Positions 12,176 through 23,269 are shown, counted from the first letter of the stretch. The stretch is DNA of 64,000 nt from Protopterus annectens (GCF_019279795.1 NC_056744.1:1503599092-1503663091); one strand, 5' to 3'. A program made the numbers and translations. The notes: generated by a model from the letters alone, not told the origin.

Positions 12176-12735
12176 ATTTTTACTTGAGAAAGCAGTGTTA
12201 AAATTATTTTTATTTTAAATTATGTAGTAATTGATATTTGTCAACCAGGGTAGTGTAGCTGGTCTAAAATGTAAGTTAACATGTGAAATCACCCATGTAT
12301 ACACAAGTGTCCCATACAGTATAGTCACACCCCACGGTAATGTAATGAAAGCACATAGAGGGACATCATGTAAAGTAAATCATATACACTTACTAATATG
12401 TCAGTAATGATTAATTAAGTCAGTCTGATATTTTTTAAATGAAAAGTGAGCAATTGTTAGCAGTGTTCAGCTATGCTTAGCCAGTGTAAGCATTGTTTTA
12501 AATGTGAATGCTAAGCAGCATTCAGCTCAGCTAACCAAATATGCGCACTGTTAAGCAGTGCTCAGAAATTACCCCTTTAAGCACTGTTCAACCCAGCTTA
12601 GCAGATTTGCACAATGCTTAGCTGAGTTAGCATTTTCACAATGGTCCAATGACGACAAAGGGTGGGAATATAGCCTTATTTAAATGGCGCAGGTGGAAAT
12701 ACAGCCAGAATCTGTTGTAGCTTGCTCTGAGTAGG

Positions 12736-13075
12736 AACTATGTCAGGTGTTGATGAGGGCTAATGCACAGTGCTGTGGCATTTTGTAGTCCAGAGTCATG
12801 GCTGGGCTCCTTGTAGCAAACCATGATGATAGACTGCTGCATGGCCAGTACCAGGGGTCACAGTATAAAGCAGAGGCCTGGGACCATCTGCCACGTGAAC
12901 TCAACAGTGTCACTGGCATCCTTTGAACTGGTGAGCATGTATGGCATCACTATGCTGACCTAAATCAAAGAAAGGGGGAGCTCTTGGCCCAGTGGATCCA
13001 AGACACTCAGGACAACCAGCTCCAGCAGTTTGTAAATATCCCAGATATAGCTGTACCAAATTCTAGCTTGAGTAT
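12736..13075 (+). pseudogene. Harbinger Myb/SANT-like gene, exon 1 (decayed)
   Basis: Although frameshifted, the translation holds YQGSQYKAEAWDHLP, then HVWHHYADLNQRKGELLAQWIQ. These align with YKAEASNRLAHDCTSATGV and VRHHHADLKRHKEDQLNHWI in the better preserved copy at 61514. The pattern is that of a Myb_DNA-bind_5/MADF-like trihelix, which in Harbinger transposons accompanies the transposase and is thought to aid DNA binding or nuclear import. A GTATGT donor-like site near 13072 is shared with copy 2. Several frameshifts and stops make it non-coding. Confidence 0.55.
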
Positions 13076-13118
13076 GTGATAGACAGGTATGCATAATGTT
13101 TGTTCTCTCCCCCTACAG

Positions 13119-13196
13119 CTGCAGTGGAGAGGTCTAGCAATGCTGAGGCCCATGCGGCAGACTGACAAGGCTGTGTCAACAGGCTGATGCGTACAG
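13119..13196 (+). pseudogene. Harbinger Myb-like gene, short exon 2
   Basis: A pyrimidine-rich acceptor (TTCTCTCCCCCTACAG) precedes a segment starting CTGCAG. Copy 2 has the same layout at 61967-62035, again after a C/T-rich acceptor and again starting CTGCAG. The donor side here reads ACAG followed by AT, so the GT is lost. The protein product of this exon is not recognisable on its own. Confidence 0.45.
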
Positions 13197-13251
13197 ATCT
13201 ACCTTGTAGTATATAGTGCAATAAATAAGGAGTAAATTGTTTACTGTGTTC

Positions 13252-13393
13252 ATAGTTCATAGTTCATAGTTCATAGTCTATTACTAAGCTAACTGCCCTT
13301 GCGAGCCATTTTAAGCCTAGCCAATTATCCCTTGTGAGACTCAAACCCTGCACCTTTTGTTTGTAAGGCAAACACCTTAACCATTAAGTCACC
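13252..13393 (-). mobile_element. tRNA-derived SINE with CR1-like tail, minus strand
   Basis: On the minus strand the order is: tRNA-like head beginning GGGTGACTTAATGGTTAAGG (A box), B-box-like GGGTTTGAGTCTC, body GGCTAGGCTTAAAATGGC, then CTATGAA repeated four times. The body and tail closely match the 3' end of the CR1 at 15487, where GGCTAGGCTTATAAATGCC is followed by CTATGAAA repeats. A second SINE with this design is at 10512-10648. Sharing a 3' end with a LINE is the usual sign of a SINE mobilised by that LINE. Confidence 0.75.
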
Positions 13394-14351
13394 CTGCAAT
13401 GATCTTGTGTGAGTCTGCTATTCTGTGTCTAATGATTAAAGAAACATTTGACAAACTAATAGTTATCTACAGCATATGCAGTAGTAGCAGTAAAGCATTG
13501 TGTTATATAAGTACAATAAAAACCTAAACCACCAACTGTTGTGTTTATTCTGGTATGCTGTTGTAGAAATAGAATGTGTATAAGTTCTGCACAGAAAATA
13601 TGGCTTTGACAGCATGAATTAACAGAGATTGTTCTGAGAATCAGCTAGTATGCAAAACAGTAGATCTTAGAGTTGTAAATCAAGATATGCATGAAATATG
13701 ACATATGTTATGCACTAAGATCCAAACCCTGAATACTAATGTCATATGTATTATAGTGTGTCCCCTGCTGTAGTGCCATGTGTTAAACCATGCTTTCCAG
13801 ATTGTGTAATTTTAAAGGATTACTACACAGTACACTATTTGCCATGCATGAATCTCAGGATTACAAGGTCAGACTATCTAACCCACAGAGTATTAGACAG
13901 AAAACAGTCAAACAAGGGACAGCAGTTCCCCAGTAGCTCAGTGTGATGAGAAACAGCCTTGTAGTTCATTTTAGCACACCCAGACATGGCTTGAATCCCG
14001 GGAGTGGTACTGAGATATGTGCATATATACACTCAAGAAATCTTGAATATTCATAGAAACTGTCAGATAGTGATAACAGATAATTTCTCCACATGTCTTA
14101 CAGGTAATGAAATGTTTGTAGTAGCTGTTTGAAGGGTATAACAATACACCATGTATAACTGTCCCACTGTCCAACCCCATGCCTGAAAATGACAGCAGAA
14201 TAGGTGCATACACCATGCCCTCTTCTCGATACATGTCTTTCAAGTGTTGCACTGTCATGGCTAGTGGTCACTGCTGCCAATCACCTTGGACACAGATAGG
14301 AATCCAGGTGAACTATGCTAGTAGCAGACTCACACAAGATCATTGCAGGGT
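13391..14351. repeat. Exact 30-bp inverted repeat pair
   Basis: The 30 bases at 13391-13420 are the perfect complement of 14322-14351. Each contains TGCAATGATCTTGTGTGAG or its complement. The left arm abuts the 5' end of the minus-strand SINE. The pair could be the ends of a small DNA transposon or the result of a local inverted duplication. No target duplication is evident. Confidence 0.7.
13925..13995 (+). repeat. tRNA-like sequence
   Basis: TAGCTCAGTGTGATGAG resembles an A box, and GGCTTGAATCCCGGGAG resembles a B box about 45 bases on. The acceptor stem is not intact, so a SINE head or tRNA pseudogene is more likely than a working tRNA. Confidence 0.4.
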
Positions 14352-14889
14352 ACCCCTTCTTTGTCAAGTATGTAACCCTGACATGTATAAGCCCCCTCGA
14401 GTAAAGTAGCCACAGTTCACCCAGTCTGCCCCATACTATTACAGATTGACAGTCTAACAGGTATGTATGTGACAGAGAAGCTATGGGCCATAGGTAGAAG
14501 TAAAGTGAGGGCAGACCTGTAGAGTATTGAGCAGTACTGTTTTGAAAAATAGAAGTTGATACAGTTGTTAATGGACATTTTATTCTCTCCTCCCACCCAT
14601 CATCTGCATCAATAATTATTGTTCATATGCTATGGGTATATTGTTCTTAAAACCTATTTTAGAGACATGTGTTCTATTATTCATATATTGCACTGGTTGC
14701 ATATTAACATACCATGTTCAAATACCATTATTGGTGGCCTGTTCCCATCAATGTAACTTGCATGCTGTTAAAATGCTTACTGTTGTTCCATTTATTTATT
14801 TGTTTCCTATGCAAGTGTTTCAACACCCAATGCATGCTGTTATAACTAATTTTGAAATGTGTTGTTCATGCCTAACCAATATATCTTGG

Positions 14890-15020
14890 AAAACCACAAC
14901 ACCGTAGCACATTTGGGAAGGCAGATCTGCCTGTCCCATCCCACCTGGCCATGTCATTGGGCCCCAGCACATCTGGGACCTAACCTGGAACATCCTCCTC
15001 TGCTGGTCAGACAACCAAAA
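14890..15020 (+). pseudogene. Harbinger Myb-like gene, proline-rich exon 3 fragment
   Basis: In one frame this reads GKADLPVPSHLAM, then GPSTSGT, a stop, and PGTSSSAG. It aligns with PVPPQLAMAPGTSSSGAQPG in copy 2 near 63300-63370. The upstream 200 bases also match copy 2 at the nucleotide level, for example CTGTTATAACTAA versus CTGTTACAACTAA. The stop and frame breaks mark it as dead. The function of this proline-rich segment is unknown. Confidence 0.45.
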
Positions 15021-15250
15021 TATGCCCCAGACAAACTGGTACATCCAACAATGACTTGGAATTATAAATATAATGTATTTAAATAATCCACTTTGCCTTA
15101 TAAACTTTGGCTGCATCCTCTTGTGTTCATTTGTATAGGCATTTGTATTGAGGTAATGAAAGAATGACATAAAGTCAGTAAACACATTTCTTCTTATTTT
15201 CAAGTGACAACAGCAGCTATACTATCAGTAATATAACCTACTAGGTTGTG

Positions 15251-15486
15251 TCCAGTAGAGGTATTCAGTAAACTAGAGGGTATGCATCATAGAATCCTCA
15301 AATGAATCATTCAACATGACTTCACCCATTTAATGTTTATACTTTCCAGAGTGCCAGAAATTAAATTCTGTAAAGGCTTGAGTGCTCAGTATGTAAGAAG
15401 TTTGAACTTAAGCCTCTGTTGAACACAATAGCATCTTTGAGAAACAGACGTTATGATGAGACACAGGCATGACTGTCAAAACAGCT
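15251..15486. other. No gene recognised
   Basis: A short stretch between Harbinger copy 1 and the CR1 3' tail, with nothing recognised. Confidence 0.4.
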
Positions 15487-15669
15487 GTTAATAGTTTCAT
15501 AGTTTCATAGTTTAGTACTAGGCTATCTGCCCTGGGGCATTTATAAGCCTAGCCATAGTGATGTGGCTTTCGCCACCCCATGTAATGGTACAAAAGTGTA
15601 CAGAATAGATTTAGAATACTGTGCCTCTGTCTAGTAGTGACACAGTGAAGACCCCCTTACATAATAGGA

Positions 15670-17571
15670 TTAGTTTACTGTGCCTCTGTCTAGTAGTGAC
15701 ACAGAGGTGACCCCAGGGGTAAACCTACGATCTCCCATCCACTCGTCAAGATTTCTCTTGAAGAGAGTCAGTGAGGGGCTCTGCCTAACATGAACTGGGA
15801 TTCTGTTCCAGAGTATGGGAAGCCTCTGAGTTATGAATCTGTCCCTCCAGCATGTCCCATTCATATTTGTGCTGAGGTTTAAATTTTTAGCTCTCGTGGT
15901 TCTGATGGATTTGGATTTTTTGAGGTGGAGCATGTCCATCAATTCCTGATTGGACATGGCCCTGTACGTCAGGCACAGATCACCTCTGAGTAGGCGGTAT
16001 GCTACTGAATAGAGCTGGAGTTTCTTTAGTCTGGCAGCATATGACATATGTTGGAGACCCTTGATCCTCTTGGTGAGGTACTTTTTGGGTCTCTCCAGTT
16101 GTTGCAAGTGCCGGGTGAGGTACATACCAAATGGGGCATTGTACTGAAATCATGGGCCTGATAAGGGATGAGTATAGTGGTACAATGACCTCCTTTGATC
16201 TGGATGTGAATCCCTTCATGATAAGGTGGGCAAGGTAGAAAGTACTTCTAACCACTTTGGCAACGTGGGTGTCAAATGAGAGGTCACTATCGACTTGGGT
16301 CCCCAGGTCTCTGATTACTTTTTCCGTACTCAGTGGGTTATTGTCTATGTGATAATTTGTGGGTACTTTGTTTTTCCCAAAGGGGATGACTATACATTTT
16401 TTGGCATTTAGTTTAAGGCCATGGCTCTGGCACCAGTTGTCCATTTCAGTGAGGCCTTTCTGTAGGATGTATGTGTCAGCTGGTGTATCGACTATCGCAC
16501 CTAGTTTGCAGTCATCTGCGAACTTTGTCAGCCACAACCCTCCCATGTTTGCTTTCACATCTGAGAAATAAATGCCGAACAAGAGGGGTCCCAGGACAGA
16601 GCTCTGTGGGACACAACTTGTGGCTGGCTTTGAGTCTGACATGGCTCCAGTGCTTTTGACTTTATGGGTTCTATCCTTTAGCCTGTTTGCAACCCATCTT
16701 GTGACATATGGATTTACATTTAAGCTGTTGAGCTTCTCTATGATGCCTGAGTGGGGTATTGTGTCGAAGGCTTTAGCCAAGTCCAGGTAGGCTGTATGGA
16801 CGGCTTTGTCCTCGTCAATGGCTCTAGTGACTGTTTTGAAAAAGTCAACCAGGTTCAAAAGGCAGGATCTGACCTTTACAAAGCCGAACTGGGTGGGATC
16901 AAGTGTCTGTAGGTTCCCAATGTCTCTGTTTATGAGTTCCATAATGATTCTTTCCATAGCTTTTCAGACCAGGCTGGTTAAGCTTATGGGGCGGTAGTTA
17001 CCAGGGTCTGTAGAGGTGCCTCCTTTGTGGAGTGGGACCACTGTTGCTGTATGCCAGTGTTCAGGTACATATCCTGTAGTAAGGCTAAGGTTAAATAGCA
17101 TTTTTATGTGCAGGTTTATCTCCTCTTGGAGTTCACGTAGCACGCAACCCGGGAAACCGTCAGGTCCCACTAATGCTGTGTTTTTAGCTTTACTGAGGTG
17201 GTTCTCACCTGGACATCTGAGATGACAGGGAGGTTACATTCAGCTGGGATAAGTATTTCTTCTTTTGGGGGTGAGGGAGGGGAGAAATTTGCACTGAACC
17301 TGTCTGCCAGAATGTTGGCAATATCTTTGGGTTCAGTGTATTTTTTGTCATTGTGAACTAACTGTGAGCATATCTGAGGGTTTCCGCCCAGGTTTCTAAC
17401 ATAGCAGAAGAAGGCCTTGTGGTTATCTTTAGTGTCCATAGCGATCAAAATTGGCCTTGGATAATTTTATGAGAGAACGTAGCTTCCTACTAGTGCTGAT
17501 CAGAGATGCCTTCTCTTTATGGGATTTTGCTCTGTCGTGCAGTAGCTTCCTTCTTTTGTTATACAATTTGT
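15670..17571 (-). pseudogene. CR1 ORF2 reverse transcriptase, broken
   Basis: The reading frame continues from the endonuclease after a frameshift. Segments 17448-17170 and 17170-16964 cover the linker and fingers (GPDGFPGCVL, NYRPISLT). A TGA at 16964 replaces the cysteine codon found in the sister copy. The frame from 16957 holds YLDLAKAFDTI, a mutated PQG loop (SCVPQSSVLGP, both glycines changed) and FADD at 16522-16511. After another frameshift, 16125-15670 carries the C-terminal domain ending SVSLLDRGTVN. The enzyme would perform target-primed reverse transcription, but this copy cannot make it intact. Confidence 0.85.
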
Positions 17572-18924
17572 TTATGGCTGGGTCCACCAGACAGGACGCC
17601 TGCCCTTGGTGGAGAGGGTCTTGGTTTTATTTGGGATTGCATGATCCATCCATTCTTGGAGATGTCCGTAGAAAGCATTTGTGAAGGATTCAGCATTGTG
17701 GGATGTGGTTTCCACTGGCCCAGTGGGCTTAAAGAATACCATCTCAGTCTTAAGAAGTGTAAAGTCGGCTTTTGAGAAGTTTTTCACTGTAGTCTTTTGT
17801 GTTGGGGATGGAGGTGGGATATGTATATCCAGGGTGATTAGTTTGTGGTCAGATCTCACTAGTGAGGGGTATACTTCCGGTGTGGAGCACTTTGTCCCCA
17901 TGTTTGTGATGATCAGGTCTAGTATATTATCTCCCCTTGTGGGAGAGGTGATTAGCTGTTCCTTTGCATTTGAATTTATGAATTCCAGGAACCTTTGGGC
18001 TAGGGTGTTTGGGCTAGAATAATGCACCCAGTCTATGTTAGGGTAGTTAAAGTCTCCCAATATGATGGTGTTTGGTGAGACATTCATATCCTCCAATGTC
18101 TTCAGGAAGGCTGAATGGGGTTCCTGAGATTGGGAGGGTAGTCTGTAACTTGCTACCAGTTGTATAGCAGTTTTGCCTATGGTTAGTTGCACCTGGATGG
18201 TCTCTGATGCTTCGTGTGTTGCCACTAACCTGGAGGTGTGGGTGTCCTTGATGAATATGGACACTCTCCCTCCCTTTTTAGTTTGGCCCGAGTTTTGGGG
18301 CCGAAAAGCATGATACGAGGTATAGCCTGGTAGAGCTGGGGTACTCTCAGGAGCCTTGAACCAGGTTTCAGTTACTGCACAGACATCGATGTTCTCCATA
18401 CCGAGGAGTGTTTCGAGAGCCTGCATCTTGAGATTTAGACTTCTGGCGTTGAGCAGCATTACCCTTAATTTTTTTCCATTTTTGTTTTCTAAGGAGGTGG
18501 GTTTGTCTTTTGAACCTTGCCTAAAAAAGGCACTATTGGCCTTAGCCAATATCCGGAAGCCCAGTGGTGACAGGTGCAAGCCTTCCCTTGCGAAGCAGCA
18601 TGGCTTGTCCAGCATGTCATCCCAAGCAGACAGACATTGGAGCCCCCTAGAATGACACCAGTAATTGAGCCAATTATTAAAGCTGATCATCTTGTCTTTG
18701 TATTGTGGCATCATTCTTGGTGAGGGCAAGATGCTGCTCAGGGTCAGGGTCATACCAGCCTGGGCTACATAATCAGAGAGCTCCTCTATGTCTCTTTTCA
18801 TGTAGTCCAGGGAGGTACATCTCAGGTCATTCACGCCGGCATGGACAATGACGGAGTCATATTTGCACTTGCTGTGGAGTGTGTGTGTTATGTGGCGGAT
18901 CCTAGCTCCCGATAGGCAGCTCAC
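17572..18924 (-). pseudogene. CR1 esterase-endonuclease fused reading frame
   Basis: This 450-codon frame joins two proteins that are separate in the sister copies. Residues 1-135 hold the end of the ORF1 SGNH esterase (VIVHAGVNDL, EGLHLSPLG). Residues 150-450 hold the ORF2 AP endonuclease (TETWFKAP, GDFNYP, RSDHKLITLD). At the junction the other copies have 11 extra bases (within 18535-18560) and end ORF1 with its own stop. Their loss fuses the frames here. The DGLHLS of the others reads EGLHLS, altering the catalytic aspartate position. The frame ends at 17572 after WWTQP, where one base is missing relative to the copy at 54.2 kb. Confidence 0.85.
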
Positions 18925-19420
18925 CGTTTCAGTCTGGTAAGCGGAACGTCAGTGTGCCTGACTATAGAGTCACCTATTACTAGTGTATCAGGCATGGTGT
19001 TTGGCCTTAAGGGCTGTGATTGTTTGACGCACTGATTTATTGAAGTATGTGTTGCATGTGTTATGTTTTGAGGTGGTGGATTTTTGGGTGACTGCTTTGG
19101 GAGACTCTGTTGTTTTGGTAAGTTTTTTGTTAGAGCCTCGAGTATGTCTTTGTGTTATTATGTGTTTGGTTAGCAGTTGTGGTAGGTCTGTGTGGTACTG
19201 GGTTTGCTGTATCTGTGGTTACCTTCTCCTCCTGTCTGGTCTTGCCAGTCCTGAGTTGAGAGAGTTCAGCCTCCAGTTTGGCTATATAGTTACATCTATC
19301 ACATGTATTTGTGTTTGTTGGGAGTAGGAGAGGGTTGTCTGTGTACAAGAGACAATTGTAGCATTGTCTCAAGATTCCCAGCTGAACCGGAGAGGATGCT
19401 AGCAATCTACCACTCGACAT
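18925..19420 (-). pseudogene. CR1 ORF1 N-terminal part: C2C2 finger, coiled coil, GDS block
   Basis: The frame starting at 19420 reads CYNC, 16 residues, then CDRC, and continues into KLEAELSQL, a short coiled coil. It stops at 19130. Further on, near 18985, another frame gives TLVIGDSIVRHTDVPL, the block I (GDS) of an SGNH hydrolase, before a stop near 18930. The copy at 50.2-51.0 kb has the same order with longer frames. In CR1 and L2 elements ORF1 is an RNA-binding chaperone that often carries an esterase. This copy is broken at least twice. Confidence 0.7.
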
Positions 19421-19639
19421 GCTAGAATATTATAAGGGAGTGCTGTGCCTTTAAGGGAAGTGGGTACTCACAGGGGTGGTAGGTGGATGTAGTGCTTACT
19501 GTAGTTTGAGAGTGCTTACTTAGAAGAGAGGTTTTGAGAACAAGTGCTAGGCTTATAAGAAAGCGAGTAGACTGATTATTATAAGAGTAGAGCTTTCTTA
19601 AGGGAAAATTTGAAGAGCAGACTTGGCAGAGCCAGAAAA

Positions 19640-22373
19640 AGTTTAACCTTGTTTAACTGGTGCTGTGCTATGCGCACAGTCGCGCAAACGCGGATTTTAA
19701 ACAGGGAACTTCAAAAGAGCCAGAAATGGCCAAAACAACCAATTACTACAAGCTCTTGTGCTGAGGTCACTCCTTCAGGGACAGATAGGCTGCTCAAGGC
19801 TCCCCACTCCCACTGGTGAGCAAAGAAACTTCCTTCTATCCAAGTAAGGAAATGGACAACACAGGAACTACACCACAGCCCAGAATACAGCAAAGCCTGT
19901 ATACTGGTCTAAACTAGTCGAGGAGAGGTGGGAAAACAAGGATTTTTTTTTGTTTTTGTTTTTGAGATAGAAAGCACACAGAAATGCAGGAAACAGTAAT
20001 AAATCAGTTACACAGGCTAGCACACTTTAGTGTGCAGCCTCAACAGTTAAATTTAACAAACAAATTTTCGACCAAATGTAACTTTAAATGCAGATAATAT
20101 ATAATGCAACAAACAGCTGAAAAAAACAGTTTAAGCTTGTTCAAAGTAAGCAAGAGAAGGTATTTTAGGTAAAAAAACAGCAAAAAATACTTAAATCAGG
20201 AAAGTAGTTGCTTTTCTCAGTTCTCTGCTGCTAGGACCACGATGAGCTGCTTCTGAGTAGTATAGCCAGAAAAAATGCTCAGAGGTGGATTTTAAACAGG
20301 GAACTTCAAAAGAGCTAGAAATGGTCCAAAACAACCAATTACTACAAGCTCTTGTGCTGAGGTCACTCAATCAGGAACAGATAGGCTGCTCAAGGCACCC
20401 CACTCCCACTGGTGAGCAAAGAAACTTCCTTCTATCCAAGTAAGGCAATGGACAACACAGGAACTACACCACAGCCCAGAATACAAGCCTGTATACTGGT
20501 CTAAACTAGTCGAGGAGAGGCAGGAAAACAAGGATATTTTTTTTTTTTTTTGTTTTTGAGATAGAAAGCACACAGAAATGCAGGAAACAGTAATAAATCA
20601 GTTACACAGGCTAGCACACTTTAGTGGGCAGCCTCAACAGTTACATTTAACAAACAAACAAACAAACTTTCGACCAATTTTCGACCAAATGTAACTTTAA
20701 GTGCAGATAATATATAATGCAACAAACAGCTAAAAAAACTGTTTAAGCTTGTTCAAAGTAAGCAAGAGAAGGTATTTTAGGTAAAAAACAGCAAAAAATA
20801 CTTAAATCAGGAAAGTAGTCACTTTTCTCAGTTCTCTGCTGCTAGGACCACTCTGCAGGACCAGGAGGAGCTGTTTCTGAGTAGTATAGCCAGAAAAAAA
20901 TGCTCAGAGGCAGATTTTAAACAGGGAACTTCAAAAGAGCTAGAAATGGTCCAAAACAACCAATTACTACAAGCTCTTGTGCTGAGGTCACTCCTTCAGG
21001 AACAGATAGGCTGCTCAAGGCTCCCCACTCCCACTGTTGAGCAAAGAAACTTCCTTCTTTCCAAGTAAGGCAATGGACAACACAGGAACTACACCACAGC
21101 CCAGAATACAGCAAAGCCTGTATACTGGTCTAAACTAGTCGAGGAGGGGCAGGAAAACAAGGATTTTTTTTTGTTTTTGAGATAGAAAGCACAGAGAAAT
21201 GCAGGAAACAGTAATATGTCAGTTACACAGGCTAGCACACTTTAGTGGGCAGCCTCAACAGTTAAATTTAACAAGCAAACAAACTTTCGACCAATTTTCG
21301 ACCAAATGTAACTTTAAATGCAGATAATATATAATGCAACAAGCAGCTGAAAAAACAGTTTAAGCTTGTTCAAAGTAAGCAAGAGAAGGTATTTTAGGTA
21401 AAAAAACAGCAAAGAATACTTAAATCAGGAAAGTAGTCGCTTTTCTCAGTTCTCTGCTGCTAGGACCACGAGGAGCTGATTCTGAGTAGTATAGCCAGAA
21501 AAAAATGCTCAGAGGTGGATTTTAAACAGAGAACTTCAAAAGAGCTAGAAATGGTCCAAAACAATCAATTACTACAAGCTCTTGTGCTGAGGTCACTCCT
21601 TCAAGTACAGATAGGCTGCTCAAGGCACCCCACTCCCACTGGGGAGCAAAGAAACTTTCTTCTATTCAAGTAAGGCAATGGACAACACAGGAACTACACC
21701 ACAGCCCAGAATACAGCAAAGCCTGTATACTGGTCTAAACTAGTCGAGGAGAGGTGGGAAAACAAGGATATTTTTTTGTTTTTGAGATAGAAAGCACACA
21801 GAAATGCAGGAAACAGTAATAAATCAGTTACACAGGCTAGCACACTTTAGTGGGCAGCCTCAACAGTTAAATGTAACAAACAAACAACCAAACAAACTTT
21901 CGACCAATTTTCGACCAAATGTAACTTTAAGTACAGATAATATATAATGCAACAAACAGCTAAAAAAACAGTTTAAGCTTGTTCAATGTAAGCAAGAGAA
22001 GGTATTTTAGGTAAAAAAAAACAGCACAAAATACTTAAATCAGGAAAGTAGTCACTTTTCTCAGTTCTCTGCTGCTAGGACCACTCTGCAGGACCACGAG
22101 GAGCTGTTTCTGAGTAGTAGAGCCAGAGAAAAACACTCAGAGGCGGATTTTAAACAGGGAACTTCAAAAAAGCTAGAAATGGTCCAAAACAACCAATTAC
22201 TACAAGCTCTTGTGCTGAGGTCACTCCTTCAGGGACAGATAGGCTGCTCAAGGCTCCCCACTCCCACTGGTGAGCAAAGAAACTTCCTTCTACCCAAGTA
22301 AGGCAATGGACAACACAGGAACTACACCACAGCCCAGAATACAGCAAAGCCTCTATAGTGGTCTAAACTAATG
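19640..22373 (-). repeat. Tandem ~0.6-kb monomers at the 5' side of CR1 copy 1
   Basis: The anchor GATTTTAAACAG recurs at 19693, 20288, 20913, 21518 and 22146, giving unit lengths of 595, 625, 605 and 628 bases. Four units are complete, and the one farthest from the ORFs stops after about 230 bases. Relative to the minus-strand CR1 the array lies exactly upstream of ORF1 and touches its 5' UTR, with the partial unit outermost. This resembles the monomer promoters of mouse L1. Each unit contains CTAGTCGAGGAG, a T-run and a TCGACCAAATGTAAC block. Promoter activity is inferred only. Confidence 0.8.
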
Positions 22374-22699
22374 TCTTAAAATGGGAGTAAGCCAAACCTT
22401 AAATTCATACATTCCATTCCATTCATTTATTGATGGGTATTAAACATTTTGAATTTGAATTAAAAAGTCAGATGCCCTCTCACATAAAAAGGTGCAGAGA
22501 ATGTTGCATGATAACAGTTCAAGTATGAATCACTAGAGAAAGCTAAGAGCATATTTTGTTTGTAATTATCTTCATGTAAAATATCTTACCTCCCTTTCAA
22601 AAACAATGCCGTATTTACATGAATTTATATTTTTGTACATTTGTTTGTGTCTGTCTCCATCAGACTGGATTTCATTTTAGGCAGTGAGATTGCGAAAAT
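22374..22699. other. No gene recognised
   Basis: Flank of the CR1 monomer array. A short CATTCCATTCCATTCATT run is present near 22410, and nothing else was recognised. Confidence 0.4.
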
Positions 22700-22727
22700 C
22701 ACACACACACACACACACACACACACC
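22700..22727. repeat. (CA)n microsatellite
   Basis: About 14 CA dinucleotides. Confidence 0.95.
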
Positions 22728-22789
22728 AAGTGAAAACAGTACCTTATTTGCAGAGCAGCTCTGTAGCAGTTGTTTGTTTCCCCAAGCAG

Positions 22790-23050
22790 CACCTCCATTC
22801 AGAAAAATAAGCTTGCAGAAAAAGTAAAATAAACTCTTGCTCTGTTCGTGCAGGTTTAAATTCTCTCACTGTTCCTTTCCTAAACCTCCATTCCTTGCTG
22901 TGCACAGTGCACTTCGTTCAGAAAAATAAACTTGCTGTGCAGTGCAGAAAAGTAAAATAAAGTCTTGCTCTGTCCATGAAGGTTTAAACTCTCTCTTTGT
23001 TCCTTTCCCAAACCTCCTTGCTGTGCACTCCATTCAGAAAAATAAACTTG
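22790..23050. repeat. Tandem repeat, ~120-bp unit, two and a half copies
   Basis: Each unit contains CATTCAGAAAAATAA or a close variant, AAGTAAAATAAA, TCTTGCTCTGT, GGTTTAAA and TTCCTTTCC in that order. The copies begin near 22795 and 22915, and a third start is near 23030. Confidence 0.75.
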
Positions 23051-23269
23051 CCTCCTTTTCACCACTTTCCTATCACCCTTTTTTCTTTAATTAAAATTAG
23101 CATGCGTGTAAGCGGGTGTAAGCAGTGCAAAGTGAAGCTAAGAGGACTTAACCATCTATTAGCATTGCATAGCTTCACACAAACCCACATACAACTGCTT
23201 AAAAGTGCTTTAATCACTCTGTCTCCATTAGCCCTTGTTCTGCCCAGCAACAAAATGATCAGCCCTCCC

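Larger units (their letters stand above)
10975..15250 (+). mobile_element. PIF/Harbinger-type element, copy 1 (Myb-carrying)
   Basis: This region and 60205-64000 share, in the same order: a GATTCANTAA start, a motif GCATATTCATGA followed by an ORF-less spacer, a tRNA-like head, a stretch rich in GCTTAGC, a Myb-like exon, a short second exon, and a proline-rich third exon. Vertebrate Harbinger transposons encode a transposase and a separate Myb/SANT-like protein. Only the Myb side is visible here, and the transposase partner is not seen in this copy. The left end near 11008 reads GCGATTCAGTAAAC. The right end is not defined. Confidence 0.55.
15487..22373 (-). mobile_element. CR1-type LINE copy 1, near full length
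   Basis: On the minus strand the order is a tandem-monomer 5' region (22373-19640), a C2C2-finger ORF1 start (19420), an SGNH esterase, an AP endonuclease, a reverse transcriptase with FADD, and a 3' tail of CTATGAAA repeats ending near 15487. The tail unit resembles the octamer repeat of classic CR1 elements. Inactivating changes include frameshifts near 18930, 17572 and 16130 and a TGA at 16964. It is the most complete CR1 here, because the other copies lack the monomer region. Confidence 0.85.

Noticed and set aside
19711..22347. Family of small host genes encoding a CSSCVVH protein
   Set aside because: The frames are in tandem repeat units attached to a LINE. Recent amplification explains their similarity.
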